Shown in pieces: positions 26,621 to 36,213 of a stretch of 64,000 bases of DNA. A program made the position numbers and the translations under genes. The notes beneath the pieces were generated by a model. That model ran no database searches. It was not told the DNA's origin and saw only the letters and a program-made list of their open reading frames with translations. Positions within the stretch are counted from its first letter, which is position 1; every line of letters begins with the position of its first letter. Source of the stretch: Saprospiraceae bacterium (GTDB taxonomy: Bacteria > Bacteroidota > Bacteroidia > Chitinophagales > Saprospiraceae); assembly GCA_022841345.1 (NCBI GenBank), contig JALHRR010000005.1:62001-126000 (forward strand). The letters are read 5' to 3'.

Positions 26621-29600
26621 ATGAAGTCAATGTCACCCATTCTCCTTGTTATCAGTTTTCTGTTTATGCAATTTGCTGCCATTGCACAAAAAAAACAAGC
26701 TGCAAAAGTCACTACTCCTCCCCTTCCTGCTGCTACTTCTGCAGATATGCGAATGAAAGGATTCTCTGCAAAACAAAGTTTGAAAGATAATTCTTTGCTG
26801 AATGGCGTGCCCTTCACTAATATTGGACCGACCATCATGAGCGGACGGGTGGTGGATATAGATGTGAATCCAAATGACCCAACTGAATTTTATGTTGCAT
26901 ATGCCACCGGAGGAGTTTGGGTGACGAGAACGAATGGTCAATCATTCGAGCCGGTTTTTGATTCTGTTTTGACTACCAATATTGGAGACATCGCAGTGGA
27001 TTGGGGCAGAGGAGAGATTATCTGGGTAGGAACCGGTGAGAGTAATTCCAGCAGAAGTTCTTATGCAGGTACCGGAATTTATAAGAGTGAGGACAAAGGC
27101 AAAACCTGGAGTCACAAAGGGCTCGCGGAAACACATCATATTGGTAAAATCATTTTACATCCCAATAATCCGGATGTTGTATGGGTAGCGGCTGTGGGAC
27201 ATCTTTATACATTTAATCATGAACGCGGAGTTTACAAAACTTCTGATGGCGGAAAGACATGGAAACAAACCCTGTTTATCAATCCCAAAACAGGCGCTAT
27301 TGACATGGAGATTGATCCAAAAAATCCGGACATCCTGTATGCTTCCATGTGGGAAAGGGAGCGTTATTCCTGGAATTTTGTGGAATCCGGAGGTGGTAGT
27401 GGTATTTACAGATCCAACAATGGCGGTGAAGCATGGGAAGTATTGAGCAGGCCCGGAAGCGGGTTTCCTGTCGGCGAGAAAGTGGGTAGAATTGGATTGG
27501 CCGTTTATCCTCAGAATCCAAACATCATCTATGCATTGCTGGACAATCAGGATTTCAGGCCAAAAGATCCTAAGGAAGAAGTAAAGAAAGGTCTAACAAA
27601 AAATGATCTGAGAAACATGAGCAAAAAGGACTTCCTTCTTCTGGAAGCAAAAGTCATCGATACTTACCTTAAAGACAATAATTTTCCAGAAAAATACACT
27701 GCAAAGTCAATCATTCAGATGATCGAAAAAGATCAGATTCTCCCTGAAGCGCTGGTGACTTATCTCGAGGATGCCAATCAGCAATTATTTGATACACCCA
27801 TTATCGGAGCAGAATTGTACCGCTCGGATGATGCGGGCCGCACCTGGAAAAAGACGCACACTGATCATTTAGATGGCATTTACTATACCTATGGATATTA
27901 CTTTGGTAAGATGACTGTGTCACCGGTAGATCCCAATAAAGTGTATTTGTACGGAGTGGATATTGTAAAAAGTGAAGATGGTGGAAAAATATTCAGCAGC
28001 ATCCTGAAGGAAAATGTGCACGTGGATTTCCACGGACTCTGGATCAATCCTGCCAAGCCCCATCACATTCTGTCAGCTAACGACGGAGGCTTGAACATGA
28101 GTTATGATGATGGCAAAACCTGGAACAAACTCAATGCTCCTCCGGTCTCTCAATTCTACTTTGTCAATGTGGACAATGCCCGACCTTATAATGTGTATGG
28201 CGGCATGCAGGATAATGGCGTATGGTATGGCCCCAGCAATTATTCTTTCAGTAATCGCTGGCATGCAGATGGAGAATATCCATATAAAGAACTCGGAGGT
28301 GGAGATGGCATGCAAATCGCCATTGATACAACCAATAAATATGTCTATTACGGATATCAGTTTGGACATTATTTCCGGAAGCATATGCCAAGTGAAGAGG
28401 TAGAATATATCACTCCAAAGCATGATCTGGGCGAACGTCCACACAGATGGAACTGGCAGACTCCCGTAGTAATTTCCAAGCATAATCCATCTATCATTTA
28501 TATGGGATCCAATCATTTCCACAGATCACTGGATTTCGGAAAGAGCTTCCCACTGAAATCAAAGGACCTGACCAACGGGGGTAAAAAAGGAGATGTTCCT
28601 TACGGTACTTTGACTAGCATAGATGAATCCACTTTACGTTTTGGATTACTATATGCGGGTAGTGATGATGGATTGGTGCATGTATCCAAAGATGCCGGTC
28701 AGTCCTGGGAAAATATCAGCAAAGGCTTGCCTCCTTATTTATGGGTTTCAAGGGTAATTGCTTCTTCACACGTGGAAGGCAGAGTTTATGTGAGTCTGAA
28801 TGGATACAGATTTGACCACTTTGATTCTTATATATATGTGAGTGAAGATTATGGAAGTACCTGGAATAAAATTGGAACAAATCTGCCTGCCGAACCAGTC
28901 AATGTAGTTACAGAAGATCCCGTCCAGGCCCATGTGATTTATGCAGGTACAGATCATGGAATGTATATTTCTATGGATGGAGGTAAAAACTTCTCAATTT
29001 TCCAGTCAGGTATACCACCGGTAGCGGTGCATGATGTGGCGATTCAGGCCAGAGATCAGGAAATCGTTATTGGTACGCATGGAAGATCTATTTTCAAAGC
29101 AAGTTTGAAAGAAATTCAAAGCCTTCCTAAAGATTCGTTATCATCTCCGCTCTACGTTTTTGAACCTTCAACACCGACTTATCAGCCGAATTGGGGAAGA
29201 AAAAGACAAGTCTGGAGTACGGCACCTGAAGCAAAAATCAAGTTGCCTGTCTTCATGGCAAAACCGGAAGTATTGAGTGTTCAGATAAAGGCAGGTGATC
29301 TGGTGCTTCAGACTATTCCGGCAAAATCTTATGCTGCAGGTTTTCAATACATCGAATATGATCTGAGTATTGATTCAACTCAATTGACTGCTTATGTGGA
29401 ATGGCTGAAAAAAGAAAATCCCAAAGAAGCTGAAGAGATCGTAGTCAAAGCAGCTGACAATGGCAAAGTATATCTTCGTCCGGGCAAGTACACAGTGCAT
29501 ATCCAATCAGGTTCAGGCCTTACCCGAACAACTAACCTGGAAGTTAAGAAAGGAAGAATGGGATTCAGGTGGGGAGTGAGACCTTCACAAAGAGAGGAGA

Positions 29601-29629
29601 GGAAGATTAAGGAGTTTCATTGGGATTGA
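26621..29629 (+). CDS. Large exported BNR/sortilin-type beta-propeller protein
   Basis: From ATG 26621 the protein has 1002 residues with a signal peptide ending FAAIAQ; upstream in-frame codons to 26510 fall in the repeat region. At least ten BNR/Asp-box turns are visible, for example SEDKGKTWSH, SDGGKTWKQT, SDDAGRTWKKT, SYDDGKTWNKL, SKDAGQSWENI and SEDYGSTWNKI. These build one or two seven- to ten-bladed propellers like VPS10/sortilin or xyloglucanase-type GH74 proteins. The final 200 residues include a coil-like region (EWLKKENPKEAEEI) and a beta domain. Databases often call such proteins glycosyl hydrolases, but catalytic residues cannot be confirmed here. No T9SS tail. Confidence 0.8.
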   Translation: MKSMSPILLVISFLFMQFAAIAQKKQAAKVTTPPLPAATSADMRMKGFSAKQSLKDNSLLNGVPFTNIGPTIMSGRVVDIDVNPNDPTEFYVAYATGGVWVTRTNGQSFEPVFDSVLTTNIGDIAVDWGRGEIIWVGTGESNSSRSSYAGTGIYKSEDKGKTWSHKGLAETHHIGKIILHPNNPDVVWVAAVGHLYTFNHERGVYKTSDGGKTWKQTLFINPKTGAIDMEIDPKNPDILYASMWERERYSWNFVESGGGSGIYRSNNGGEAWEVLSRPGSGFPVGEKVGRIGLAVYPQNPNIIYALLDNQDFRPKDPKEEVKKGLTKNDLRNMSKKDFLLLEAKVIDTYLKDNNFPEKYTAKSIIQMIEKDQILPEALVTYLEDANQQLFDTPIIGAELYRSDDAGRTWKKTHTDHLDGIYYTYGYYFGKMTVSPVDPNKVYLYGVDIVKSEDGGKIFSSILKENVHVDFHGLWINPAKPHHILSANDGGLNMSYDDGKTWNKLNAPPVSQFYFVNVDNARPYNVYGGMQDNGVWYGPSNYSFSNRWHADGEYPYKELGGGDGMQIAIDTTNKYVYYGYQFGHYFRKHMPSEEVEYITPKHDLGERPHRWNWQTPVVISKHNPSIIYMGSNHFHRSLDFGKSFPLKSKDLTNGGKKGDVPYGTLTSIDESTLRFGLLYAGSDDGLVHVSKDAGQSWENISKGLPPYLWVSRVIASSHVEGRVYVSLNGYRFDHFDSYIYVSEDYGSTWNKIGTNLPAEPVNVVTEDPVQAHVIYAGTDHGMYISMDGGKNFSIFQSGIPPVAVHDVAIQARDQEIVIGTHGRSIFKASLKEIQSLPKDSLSSPLYVFEPSTPTYQPNWGRKRQVWSTAPEAKIKLPVFMAKPEVLSVQIKAGDLVLQTIPAKSYAAGFQYIEYDLSIDSTQLTAYVEWLKKENPKEAEEIVVKAADNGKVYLRPGKYTVHIQSGSGLTRTTNLEVKKGRMGFRWGVRPSQREERKIKEFHWD

Positions 29630-29774
29630 GCTTAGATATAAGATATAAATTATAAGAGATGAGATGAACAGCCGCGGGGAGAGTTATGAGTTAGGAATTA
29701 TGAATTTTGAGTGAAACAGCCAGGAAACCGCCTTTTTTCTCGCGATTCAAGTTTAAAGTTATAAAGTAGGGGAC

Positions 29775-29820
29775 AATTTTGTAGTAGAGACGCGATTAGT
29801 CGCGTCTCTGCTACAAAATT
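29775..29820. repeat. Long near-perfect palindrome
   Basis: Arms of 21 bp (29775-29795 and 29800-29820) around a TTAG loop, with one mismatch; the centre reads GAGACGCGATTAGTCGCGTCTC. It lies between two convergent genes and has no T-run. It could be a bidirectional terminator or a mobile palindrome. The region 29640-29760 beside it holds two AACAGCC motifs. Confidence 0.75.
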
Positions 29821-29853
29821 ACGACTCTAAATAAATATCCCCTTAGAATTGAG

Positions 29854-31086
29854 TCATTTCAAACTTGGAAGCTTATACTTATAAATTGTTTTATTGGTTG
29901 CTACATAGCAACTGCCATCAATAGGCGAATAAACCACTGCATTTAGATTTTTCCTGATATATGTGTTTAAATTCTCAAGTTCATAAGGGCCCCATCTTAT
30001 TAAATACCTTCCTGAATTCATGTCAATAATATTAATAACGGGAACTGATTGCCCCTCAGTTGTTAAGGTTGAAATGAAGAATGCACTGGCGGCATTTTCA
30101 ACCATTGCTAATGAATATTTTTGTGAAATTATATTTTGCCTCCATATTGGGTTTCCACTCATGTGATCAACTTGTTGTAATTCATCCCGCACCTTATCCC
30201 AACTATATAATTTTCCGTTAAAAACATATGTTCCAAAATAAGAAGGAAACACAGAGGCAGAAAGCCCACCACTTTGTCCCTTTCGCCATAGATATTGATT
30301 TGTCTCAAGATTTAATCCTACAGTCTTATTATCTGTCTCGTCAAAAATTAAAAACTTATCCTCAAACAAGGTGAAGTTTTCAAATTGAAAACTACCTTGA
30401 TGAACGCTGCTGCTAATCTTGGTTAATGAATCTTTTTTCCAATCGTACATATATTTTCCATCTGTTAGTTCGGCATGCAGACATATCTCCGTTGAAAAAT
30501 AAATTTTTTCGCTTCTTGAATCCAGAATCATGGGACAAACCAGGTTTTTACAAGATACTCTCACACTATCTATGCGGAGGAACTCCTCTTTTACCGCATC
30601 TTCCAATCCATACTTGTAAAATACAAGAGTTTTGAAAGAATTATTTACTGGCCGCTGATATTCAATAAAATATAAATAACCATCTTGATAAGTGATCCAT
30701 GACATTTGATTGTTTTCCTCACTTGTCAGTCTCCTCTTTTCCAATACTTGTCCAGAATTAATGTCAAGTATTAAAAGTTCCCGATTAATATCAAAAGAAT
30801 ATATTTTATCTCCGAGCACTTGAATTTGACTTCCAAAGACATTTTCTGTCAGTGTCGTATTCCACAACAGGTCATTTGTTGTTACTGAGAAAGCAGTTAA
30901 AGTTCTGCTTGACATCGCTAGCAAGGTTTCACCAAATACAAACAATTCGGTAATACCTTCAACCATGAATTCCATTTCTAGTACTGGTTTACGCTCAGGA
31001 AAAACTAAAGAAGAATCAGTGTGATTTAAGTGTGTCTTTGAACAACCAAACAAAATCAAAATAAATATTGCCAAATATATCTTCAT
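29854..31086 (-). CDS. Lipoprotein with PQQ-like beta-propeller repeats
   Basis: From ATG 31086 the product has 410 residues; a TTG eight codons upstream is rejected. A lipobox ILFGC ends the leader (Cys about residue 15). The rest has repeated strand units with DLLWNTTL, LLILDINSGQVLEKRR, TNQYLWRKG and GNPIWRQNI, the pattern of PQQ-like quinoprotein or outer-membrane assembly BamB-like propellers. Quinone-binding residues are not evident, so it is probably a structural or binding propeller. The upstream region is very AT-rich. Function unknown. Confidence 0.7.
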   Translation of the reverse strand: MKIYLAIFILILFGCSKTHLNHTDSSLVFPERKPVLEMEFMVEGITELFVFGETLLAMSSRTLTAFSVTTNDLLWNTTLTENVFGSQIQVLGDKIYSFDINRELLILDINSGQVLEKRRLTSEENNQMSWITYQDGYLYFIEYQRPVNNSFKTLVFYKYGLEDAVKEEFLRIDSVRVSCKNLVCPMILDSRSEKIYFSTEICLHAELTDGKYMYDWKKDSLTKISSSVHQGSFQFENFTLFEDKFLIFDETDNKTVGLNLETNQYLWRKGQSGGLSASVFPSYFGTYVFNGKLYSWDKVRDELQQVDHMSGNPIWRQNIISQKYSLAMVENAASAFFISTLTTEGQSVPVINIIDMNSGRYLIRWGPYELENLNTYIRKNLNAVVYSPIDGSCYVATNKTIYKYKLPSLK

Positions 31087-31217
31087 ATAAGTTAATTTTA
31101 AAAAAAACAAATATGAGGAAATAATTTGACAGGATTTTTAATATTTAATTACAATCATATATTTATTTATATAATTTCGATATAGAAATCGATATTTTGA
31201 GGAGTTAAACTTTTCTC

Positions 31218-32195
31218 CTACCCCCACTTCCCCATCACCCTCAATCCAGCTTCCAGCCACCTATTGCTGCACTTAAAAACTCTGGAATATTGTGTCATCA
31301 CTCCACCAAAACCCAGGAAAAGTGGAGCAACTCCCGGAAGCATGGAGCCTTCAAAATCCAGCACCTTCACCCTTTGTGAATAATACTGAATCGCTTCCCA
31401 GTATAGCAGCTGAATAGCGCCATGTGCACCCTGTCTGATATCGGTTCCACTCACAAGGATGTAAGCAGTGTCAGCATCGTGTACACACATGATTCCTGCA
31501 ACAATTTTTCCGGCGGCATCTTTGGCAACCCAGGATTGAGTGGCTGAGTTTTGCCGGCAGCTATTATAAATTCCTTTGAGGTAGTCCAGACTTATCGGAG
31601 TCTTATTGTTTTTGCGATCGAAGGAGGCTACATGTACTTTGTGCAGACTCTCAATATCATTTGAGACTTCCACCTTCAATATTTGTTCGGCTTTGCGGAT
31701 ATGGGTTCTGATATTTCCGCGAAACTGTTCGAAAATCTTGTTCGCATCTCCCATTTTCATCCGGAAAGTATATTTTGTAGTTTGCCTGTAGCCTTTCCAA
31801 TGAAATGGCAGCCAATCTTCCATCTCCGGATTCAGGTGAAATGCTTCTATTTGAACCACTGGAAGAGCAGAAATCAGCTGTTCCATAATTTCCCAGTACA
31901 AGGTCTTCGCTTTGATTTCCGTCCTTTCATTACTGGGAGGCAGTGAGAAATATGGACCGGAAAATGGCGTCATGAGGGCTTGTATCCTGGTTTTCAATCC
32001 CCACTTACTACCTATCGGAAGAGCTATTGCAGCACGTACTTCTTCGGTCGAATCATACACTAAAACCGCCGTCCAATTCTCAGCCTCACATACAGCATCC
32101 ATCCACCAGGATCTCTGAAATATGGGCAATTCCGCCACCTGAGAAGACCATTCCCGGTAAGCTGACTGACTGTTGATGGTTTTAAACTGGTTCAT
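31218..32195 (-). CDS. FemAB/GNAT-like acyltransferase-fold protein
   Basis: From ATG 32195 the protein has 325 residues; an upstream TTG would add nine residues of poor quality. Two GNAT-like halves are visible: PIFQRSWWMDAVCEAENWTA with AAIALPIGSK, and later LKVEVSNDIESLHKVHVASF with WVAKDAAGKIVAGIMCVHDA, HGAIQLLYWEAIQY and VLDFEGSML, typical of FemAB/GNAT domain proteins. Relatives transfer amino acids to peptidoglycan or act on unknown acceptors. There is no signal peptide. Substrate unknown. Confidence 0.75.
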   Translation of the reverse strand: MNQFKTINSQSAYREWSSQVAELPIFQRSWWMDAVCEAENWTAVLVYDSTEEVRAAIALPIGSKWGLKTRIQALMTPFSGPYFSLPPSNERTEIKAKTLYWEIMEQLISALPVVQIEAFHLNPEMEDWLPFHWKGYRQTTKYTFRMKMGDANKIFEQFRGNIRTHIRKAEQILKVEVSNDIESLHKVHVASFDRKNNKTPISLDYLKGIYNSCRQNSATQSWVAKDAAGKIVAGIMCVHDADTAYILVSGTDIRQGAHGAIQLLYWEAIQYYSQRVKVLDFEGSMLPGVAPLFLGFGGVMTQYSRVFKCSNRWLEAGLRVMGKWG

Positions 32196-32284
32196 CTGAC
32201 AGCCCAAAATTGCAAAAAACAATGCAGTATAAGCAAGCAGACCGGGATAATAGTTTGCATTTCAAGAAATCCGCTTCCCAGAAC

Positions 32285-32842
32285 TTAGGAATTCAGGTGA
32301 TTTTCTGCTTCCTTCAGATAAAATTTGTAGTCCACCAACACATAACTTCTTAGCAAAAACATCCCGGCAAAACTGACCATCACAGCCATGATGACTTTCA
32401 AAACAGCTGAACCGGCCTGATCATAAGTAATAAGGATTAAGGCTAATGATCCCAGGATGATAGCCAGATACAAAAGCCAGAAGGATGCCAGTCGCTGACG
32501 AAGATACATGGCCCAGTAAGCCACTCCGATAGCTTTGTTGACAGGTATTTTGTTTTTGGAAGGGACAGCGAGTAAAATGAATATGAGAATGATTAATCCC
32601 ATCAATAGTGTAAGTCCCAGCGATATCCACCCTGTCACCTGCGTATAGACAACCTGATCAATAAATGTATCTATTATCAGACGAACCCCGGCCACCAGTA
32701 ATACCGGAGCAAATATCTTCTGAAGCCTTCTGGTTTCTTGTTCCAATCGTTTAGCAACAGGAAAGTCTGTTACTTCCTTTCCCGATCTGTCGATAGCTTC
32801 GAAATACTTTTTATATCCTTCTTTATATCTTCCGTCTGCCAT
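32285..32842 (-). CDS. Small integral membrane protein of unknown function
   Basis: From ATG 32842 the product has 185 residues. A longer frame reaching 32938 runs through the dispersed repeat A2 and is probably not translated. After a charged cytoplasmic start (MADGRYKEGYKKYFEAIDRS, EQETRRLQK) there are four hydrophobic helices: FAPVLLVAGVRLIIDTF, ISLGLTLLMGLIILIFILLA, FWLLYLAIILGSLALILI and VIMAVMVSFAGMFLLRSYVL. No family recognised. The A2 hairpin ends 11 bp upstream of the start, so it would form the leader of this message. Confidence 0.7.
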   Translation of the reverse strand: MADGRYKEGYKKYFEAIDRSGKEVTDFPVAKRLEQETRRLQKIFAPVLLVAGVRLIIDTFIDQVVYTQVTGWISLGLTLLMGLIILIFILLAVPSKNKIPVNKAIGVAYWAMYLRQRLASFWLLYLAIILGSLALILITYDQAGSAVLKVIMAVMVSFAGMFLLRSYVLVDYKFYLKEAENHLNS

Positions 32843-32849
32843 AATGCTT

Positions 32850-33117
32850 CTTTTACTTTTGCCTTGATGCAAAAGTAACAAAAGATCAAGGCTGTTTAAA
32901 ATTTCCTTGTTTTCTACGCTGTTCTCCACACCGCGCATGCAAAGCCGCTCGCTTACAAACTAGTAACAACAAGAGGATTAACATTTTAAAATAAATTCTG
33001 AAGATGGTCGGTGCGAATGCGTTTGCTCGACTTCTGTGCCTGCTTGCCTGTCGTCAAATTCATATTAACAACTGAGTTGCAAACAGCTTGAAAACTACGG
33101 AAATTTTTAAAGGCCGG
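32850..33117 (-). repeat. Dispersed repeat family A, copy A2 (inverted)
   Basis: This copy carries the same blocks as 4261-4530 on the opposite strand. On the minus strand it ends in the hairpin TTACTTTTGC, loop ATCAAG, GCAAAAGTAA (32853-32878). GCCTTGAT upstream of the stem is complementary to ATCAAGGC, so an alternative fold exists. With A3 (36214-36495) it forms a pair of inverted repeats around the esterase and pepA genes. Confidence 0.8.
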
Positions 33118-33659
33118 GTTTAACAGCCAAACAGCCGGAAAAGCAATGGATTCTCCGATTACTTGTTAGTGCTTCGACTCACCTAAACTCCGAATGGTGT
33201 TTAAAGTAAATAACCCCGTGCAAGTGAAGCGCAGCTCGGGATCCAAAAAACAACACAGCCCGAACTCCGAAGGTGTTCAATGTAAAAAACTTAAGATTAG
33301 AGTAGCTCAGTTAAAGTCGCAAAGAATTCAAGAAACCTAATTACACTTTAATAACTCTATCCTTCAATTTTGCCATATTTTATTTCTATAATGATGTATT
33401 AAACACAATATATACAAATATTTAAATTGCTTTTCAATATTATATTTTAATCAATCGTTGATTTTTACCCGAATTTCATTTAAAAAATCCCGATCATCAA
33501 AATATAAAGTCTCGTAATTAATTTATTATCAATTCTTTACGTATATCTTTATAGTTAAAATTGGAGCAAACAGAACTTTACCCATACATTACACGTTTAT
33601 TCTTGTTTGTTCGAACATATTCAAAAGTTATGACAGCAGGATTATTAAGTATCGATGTG
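33118..33659. other. Intergenic region with short repeats
   Basis: The region has AACAGCC motifs at 33120-33140 and two copies of a CTCCGAAgGTGTT segment (33186-33220 and 33265-33292) around an AATAACCCCG/CGGG palindrome-like stretch, related to 3246-3305. The rest, 33340-33560, is very AT-rich and probably contains the promoter of the esterase. No gene is seen. Confidence 0.5.
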
Positions 33660-34433
33660 ATGAAAAGCAAATTATTGCTACCCATCATCGAGACCATACA
33701 ACCGACGCCTCAATTCCATGAGAAAGACAGACAAGTAAGAGTGCTGCTTCCTCACGATTATCATACATCCACCCGTTTTTACCCGGTATTATATCTTCAG
33801 GATGCTCAAAACCTTTTTGATATTCATTCGCCATTTGGCAATTGGGGAATCGATAAAGCAATGGCATCACTTGCCGAGATCAATCAGCATGAAGTGATTA
33901 TAGTCAGTATAGACCATGGTGGTAAAGAGAGAATCCATGAATTTTCACCATATCCGCGTCCGGCCCTTGAAAAAGCAGAAGGTACAGAATATGCTGATTT
34001 TATCGTCCATACATTGAAGCCCCAAATTGACGAGCAATATCGTACGCTCAAAGGCAGGGCATTCACCGGGATTGGAGGAAGCTCCCTGGGAGGATTGATT
34101 GCATTATATGCCGGTATGCAATACACTCATATATTCGGAAAGTGGATGGTGTTTTCTCCCTCTCTATGGGCAGCAGCCCCCATGTTCAATGAGGCCTCCA
34201 GGTTCAAATTCATCCAGCCTACAGAAATATTCTTTTATGCTGGAGGGAAGGAAAGTCATACAATGGAGCCTCAACTAACCCGATTTGTCAAGACTTTACA
34301 AAATGCAAACCGCAAAAATGAGTGGTTTCGTTTTCAACTTGTGATCCATCCGGATGGCGGCCATAATGAAACAGAATGGGGCCGGGTATTTCCAAATGCG
34401 TTAAAATGGCTATATTTCGACGCAATTGAATAA
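33660..34433 (+). CDS. CE1-like alpha/beta-hydrolase (esterase), cytoplasmic
   Basis: From ATG 33660 the protein has 257 residues; ATG 33630 and TTG 33561 are alternative starts in the same frame, but the family homology begins after residue 10. It has YPVLYLQDAQNLFD, VSIDHGGKERIHEFSP, GGSSLGG (nucleophile Ser142) and GGHNETEWGR (His), clearly a paralogue of the secreted esterase at 4575. No signal peptide or carbohydrate module is present, so it is likely cytoplasmic. It lies 8 bp before pepA, probably in one operon. Substrate unknown. Confidence 0.85.
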   Translation: MKSKLLLPIIETIQPTPQFHEKDRQVRVLLPHDYHTSTRFYPVLYLQDAQNLFDIHSPFGNWGIDKAMASLAEINQHEVIIVSIDHGGKERIHEFSPYPRPALEKAEGTEYADFIVHTLKPQIDEQYRTLKGRAFTGIGGSSLGGLIALYAGMQYTHIFGKWMVFSPSLWAAAPMFNEASRFKFIQPTEIFFYAGGKESHTMEPQLTRFVKTLQNANRKNEWFRFQLVIHPDGGHNETEWGRVFPNALKWLYFDAIE

Positions 34434-34441
34434 ATACAAGG

Positions 34442-35905
34442 ATGAAATTCACGCTACAAGCCAGGCCAATACAGGAGAAACATACGATTATACCCACTGT
34501 AGCCCCGGAGGAGGCTGTTCTGCAAATTCAAATTTCAGATACTGTATCGCTGCAGACGGATCCGGAAATTTATAAAAGTGCAAAGGATGAAACGCTTGTG
34601 ATCCAGCAGGATGATCAGGTTTATTGGCTGGTAGGTTTGGGCAAAAATCCGGGTAACAAGGAAGCTTCAAATATCTTGCGGAAATTTGTACAAGGTAAAG
34701 CGAAGAAATTTCAATCCGGATTTCAATTAAATTTGAATCATTGCGGTTCCCAAAATTCAGACAGCCAATTTGTATGCGCTTTGCTGAGAGGAATTCAATG
34801 GGGATTTTTTGATACAAAACAATTGTCCCCGTTGTGGAATGTTGACTATCTCCCTGATATTGAGGTGGGATGTAATCTTGATGGCATTGACATTGATGCA
34901 TTTGAATCTATTGCGGAAGAGGCTCAGCATGTGGTCGAATCTCAGATGAAAGCCAGCCAGATTGTGAATGCACCCGGCAACTTTAAATACCCTGAGCTGT
35001 GGACAGATTTCTTCCAAAACTGGTTAAGATTGCCCGGTGTTGATCTTCATATTCTGAATCCACATGAAATAGAAAAGCGTAAAATGGATGCTTTAATGGC
35101 AGTGGGCAGGGCAAGTCAGTATCCGCCTCATTGCATTGTGGCAAGCTATACCCCGGATACTTATACAAAAAGCATAGGTCTGGTTGGAAAAGGAATCACT
35201 TTTGATACAGGTGGTATCTCTATTAAAAATTCTAACAATCTCCATTTCATGAAATGTGACATGGGAGGAGCCGCTGCAGTGGCCGGAGCATTTGAAAGTA
35301 TAGCAATAGCAGGTCTTCCTGTACAAGTTCATCTTGTCATACCTATTGCAGAAAACGTCATCAATGGAGATGCATATAAACCCGGCGATGTAATTGGCTC
35401 ACATGCAGGCAAATCTATTGAAATAATAGATACAGATGCCGAAGGTCGTTTGATTCTTGCTGATGGGCTAAGTTACATGAATGCTGAGTTCAAGCCCGAT
35501 TTCATGCTAGACCTTGCTACTTTGACAGGGAGTGTCGTGACTACTTTGGGATATGAAGCTGCGGGTATATTTACCCAATCAGAGGAATTACTAAAACTCT
35601 TACATCAAGCTGCCAGTATTAGTGGAGAAAAGGTATGGCAATTACCTCTTTGGGATGAATACAAAGATGATTTGCATTCTGATGTAGCTGATATCCGCAA
35701 TTTCAGTGGAAAGCCAATAGCCGGCGCTATCACTGCAGCTAAGTTTCTCGAAGCATTCACTAATGATCATCCTGCATGGGCGCACCTTGATATAGCAGGT
35801 GTCGCATTCAAAGAATCTGAGTTTGGAAAAATGAAGAATGCCACCGGATGGGGAGTGCATTTTTTATATGAGTTTGCAAAGTTGGTGGCGCAGGAAGCAG
35901 AATAA
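34442..35905 (+). CDS. pepA: Leucyl aminopeptidase (peptidase M17)
   Basis: A 487-residue M17 aminopeptidase. The catalytic domain has VGKGITFDTGGISIK (about 249-262), FMKCDMGGAAAVAGA and DTDAEGRLILADGL (about 330-343), which supply the two-metal site and the conserved Arg. LDLATLTGSVVTTLG and the C-terminal region ending GWGVHFLYEFA also match. The N-terminal 150 residues are less conserved, as usual. It removes N-terminal residues from peptides in the cytoplasm as a hexamer. It follows the esterase by 8 bp. Confidence 0.93.
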   Translation: MKFTLQARPIQEKHTIIPTVAPEEAVLQIQISDTVSLQTDPEIYKSAKDETLVIQQDDQVYWLVGLGKNPGNKEASNILRKFVQGKAKKFQSGFQLNLNHCGSQNSDSQFVCALLRGIQWGFFDTKQLSPLWNVDYLPDIEVGCNLDGIDIDAFESIAEEAQHVVESQMKASQIVNAPGNFKYPELWTDFFQNWLRLPGVDLHILNPHEIEKRKMDALMAVGRASQYPPHCIVASYTPDTYTKSIGLVGKGITFDTGGISIKNSNNLHFMKCDMGGAAAVAGAFESIAIAGLPVQVHLVIPIAENVINGDAYKPGDVIGSHAGKSIEIIDTDAEGRLILADGLSYMNAEFKPDFMLDLATLTGSVVTTLGYEAAGIFTQSEELLKLLHQAASISGEKVWQLPLWDEYKDDLHSDVADIRNFSGKPIAGAITAAKFLEAFTNDHPAWAHLDIAGVAFKESEFGKMKNATGWGVHFLYEFAKLVAQEAE

Positions 35906-36213
35906 TGTCAATTAAAGAATTGTGATTTTTTATCACAAATTGAAGTCATGCTGTAGAGCGAACCCATGATGAGCCTGTTTTTGATGAGCGTAGTTGTCCT
36001 TTTCTCAAGCTTGTTTACCTTACACCTACATGAAGTCAACCAGCCTCGCAGTTGCGTTCGGCTGAGCTCATCTTCAAAGCTTTTGGACCTCGGTTCGCTT
36101 CCTTGAAAGGTACATTTATTACCTTTCTGCGTTGTTCATACTGAGATATTTACGTTAACCTCCATAGAAATTAGTTTGGCCTCGCTATATTCCGGCTGTT
36201 TTGATTTCTAAAT
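35906..36213. other. Non-coding interval with a degenerate hairpin
   Basis: No gene is seen. A perfect 8-bp hairpin GAAAGGTA..TACCTTTC lies at 36105-36127 in a context (AAGCTTTTGGACCTCGGTTC) that resembles a decayed family C array on the minus strand. Confidence 0.4.

Noticed and set aside
32843..32938. N-terminal extension of the membrane protein gene
   Set aside because: The extra codons are read from repeat A2 including its hairpin; the natural start is ATG 32842.
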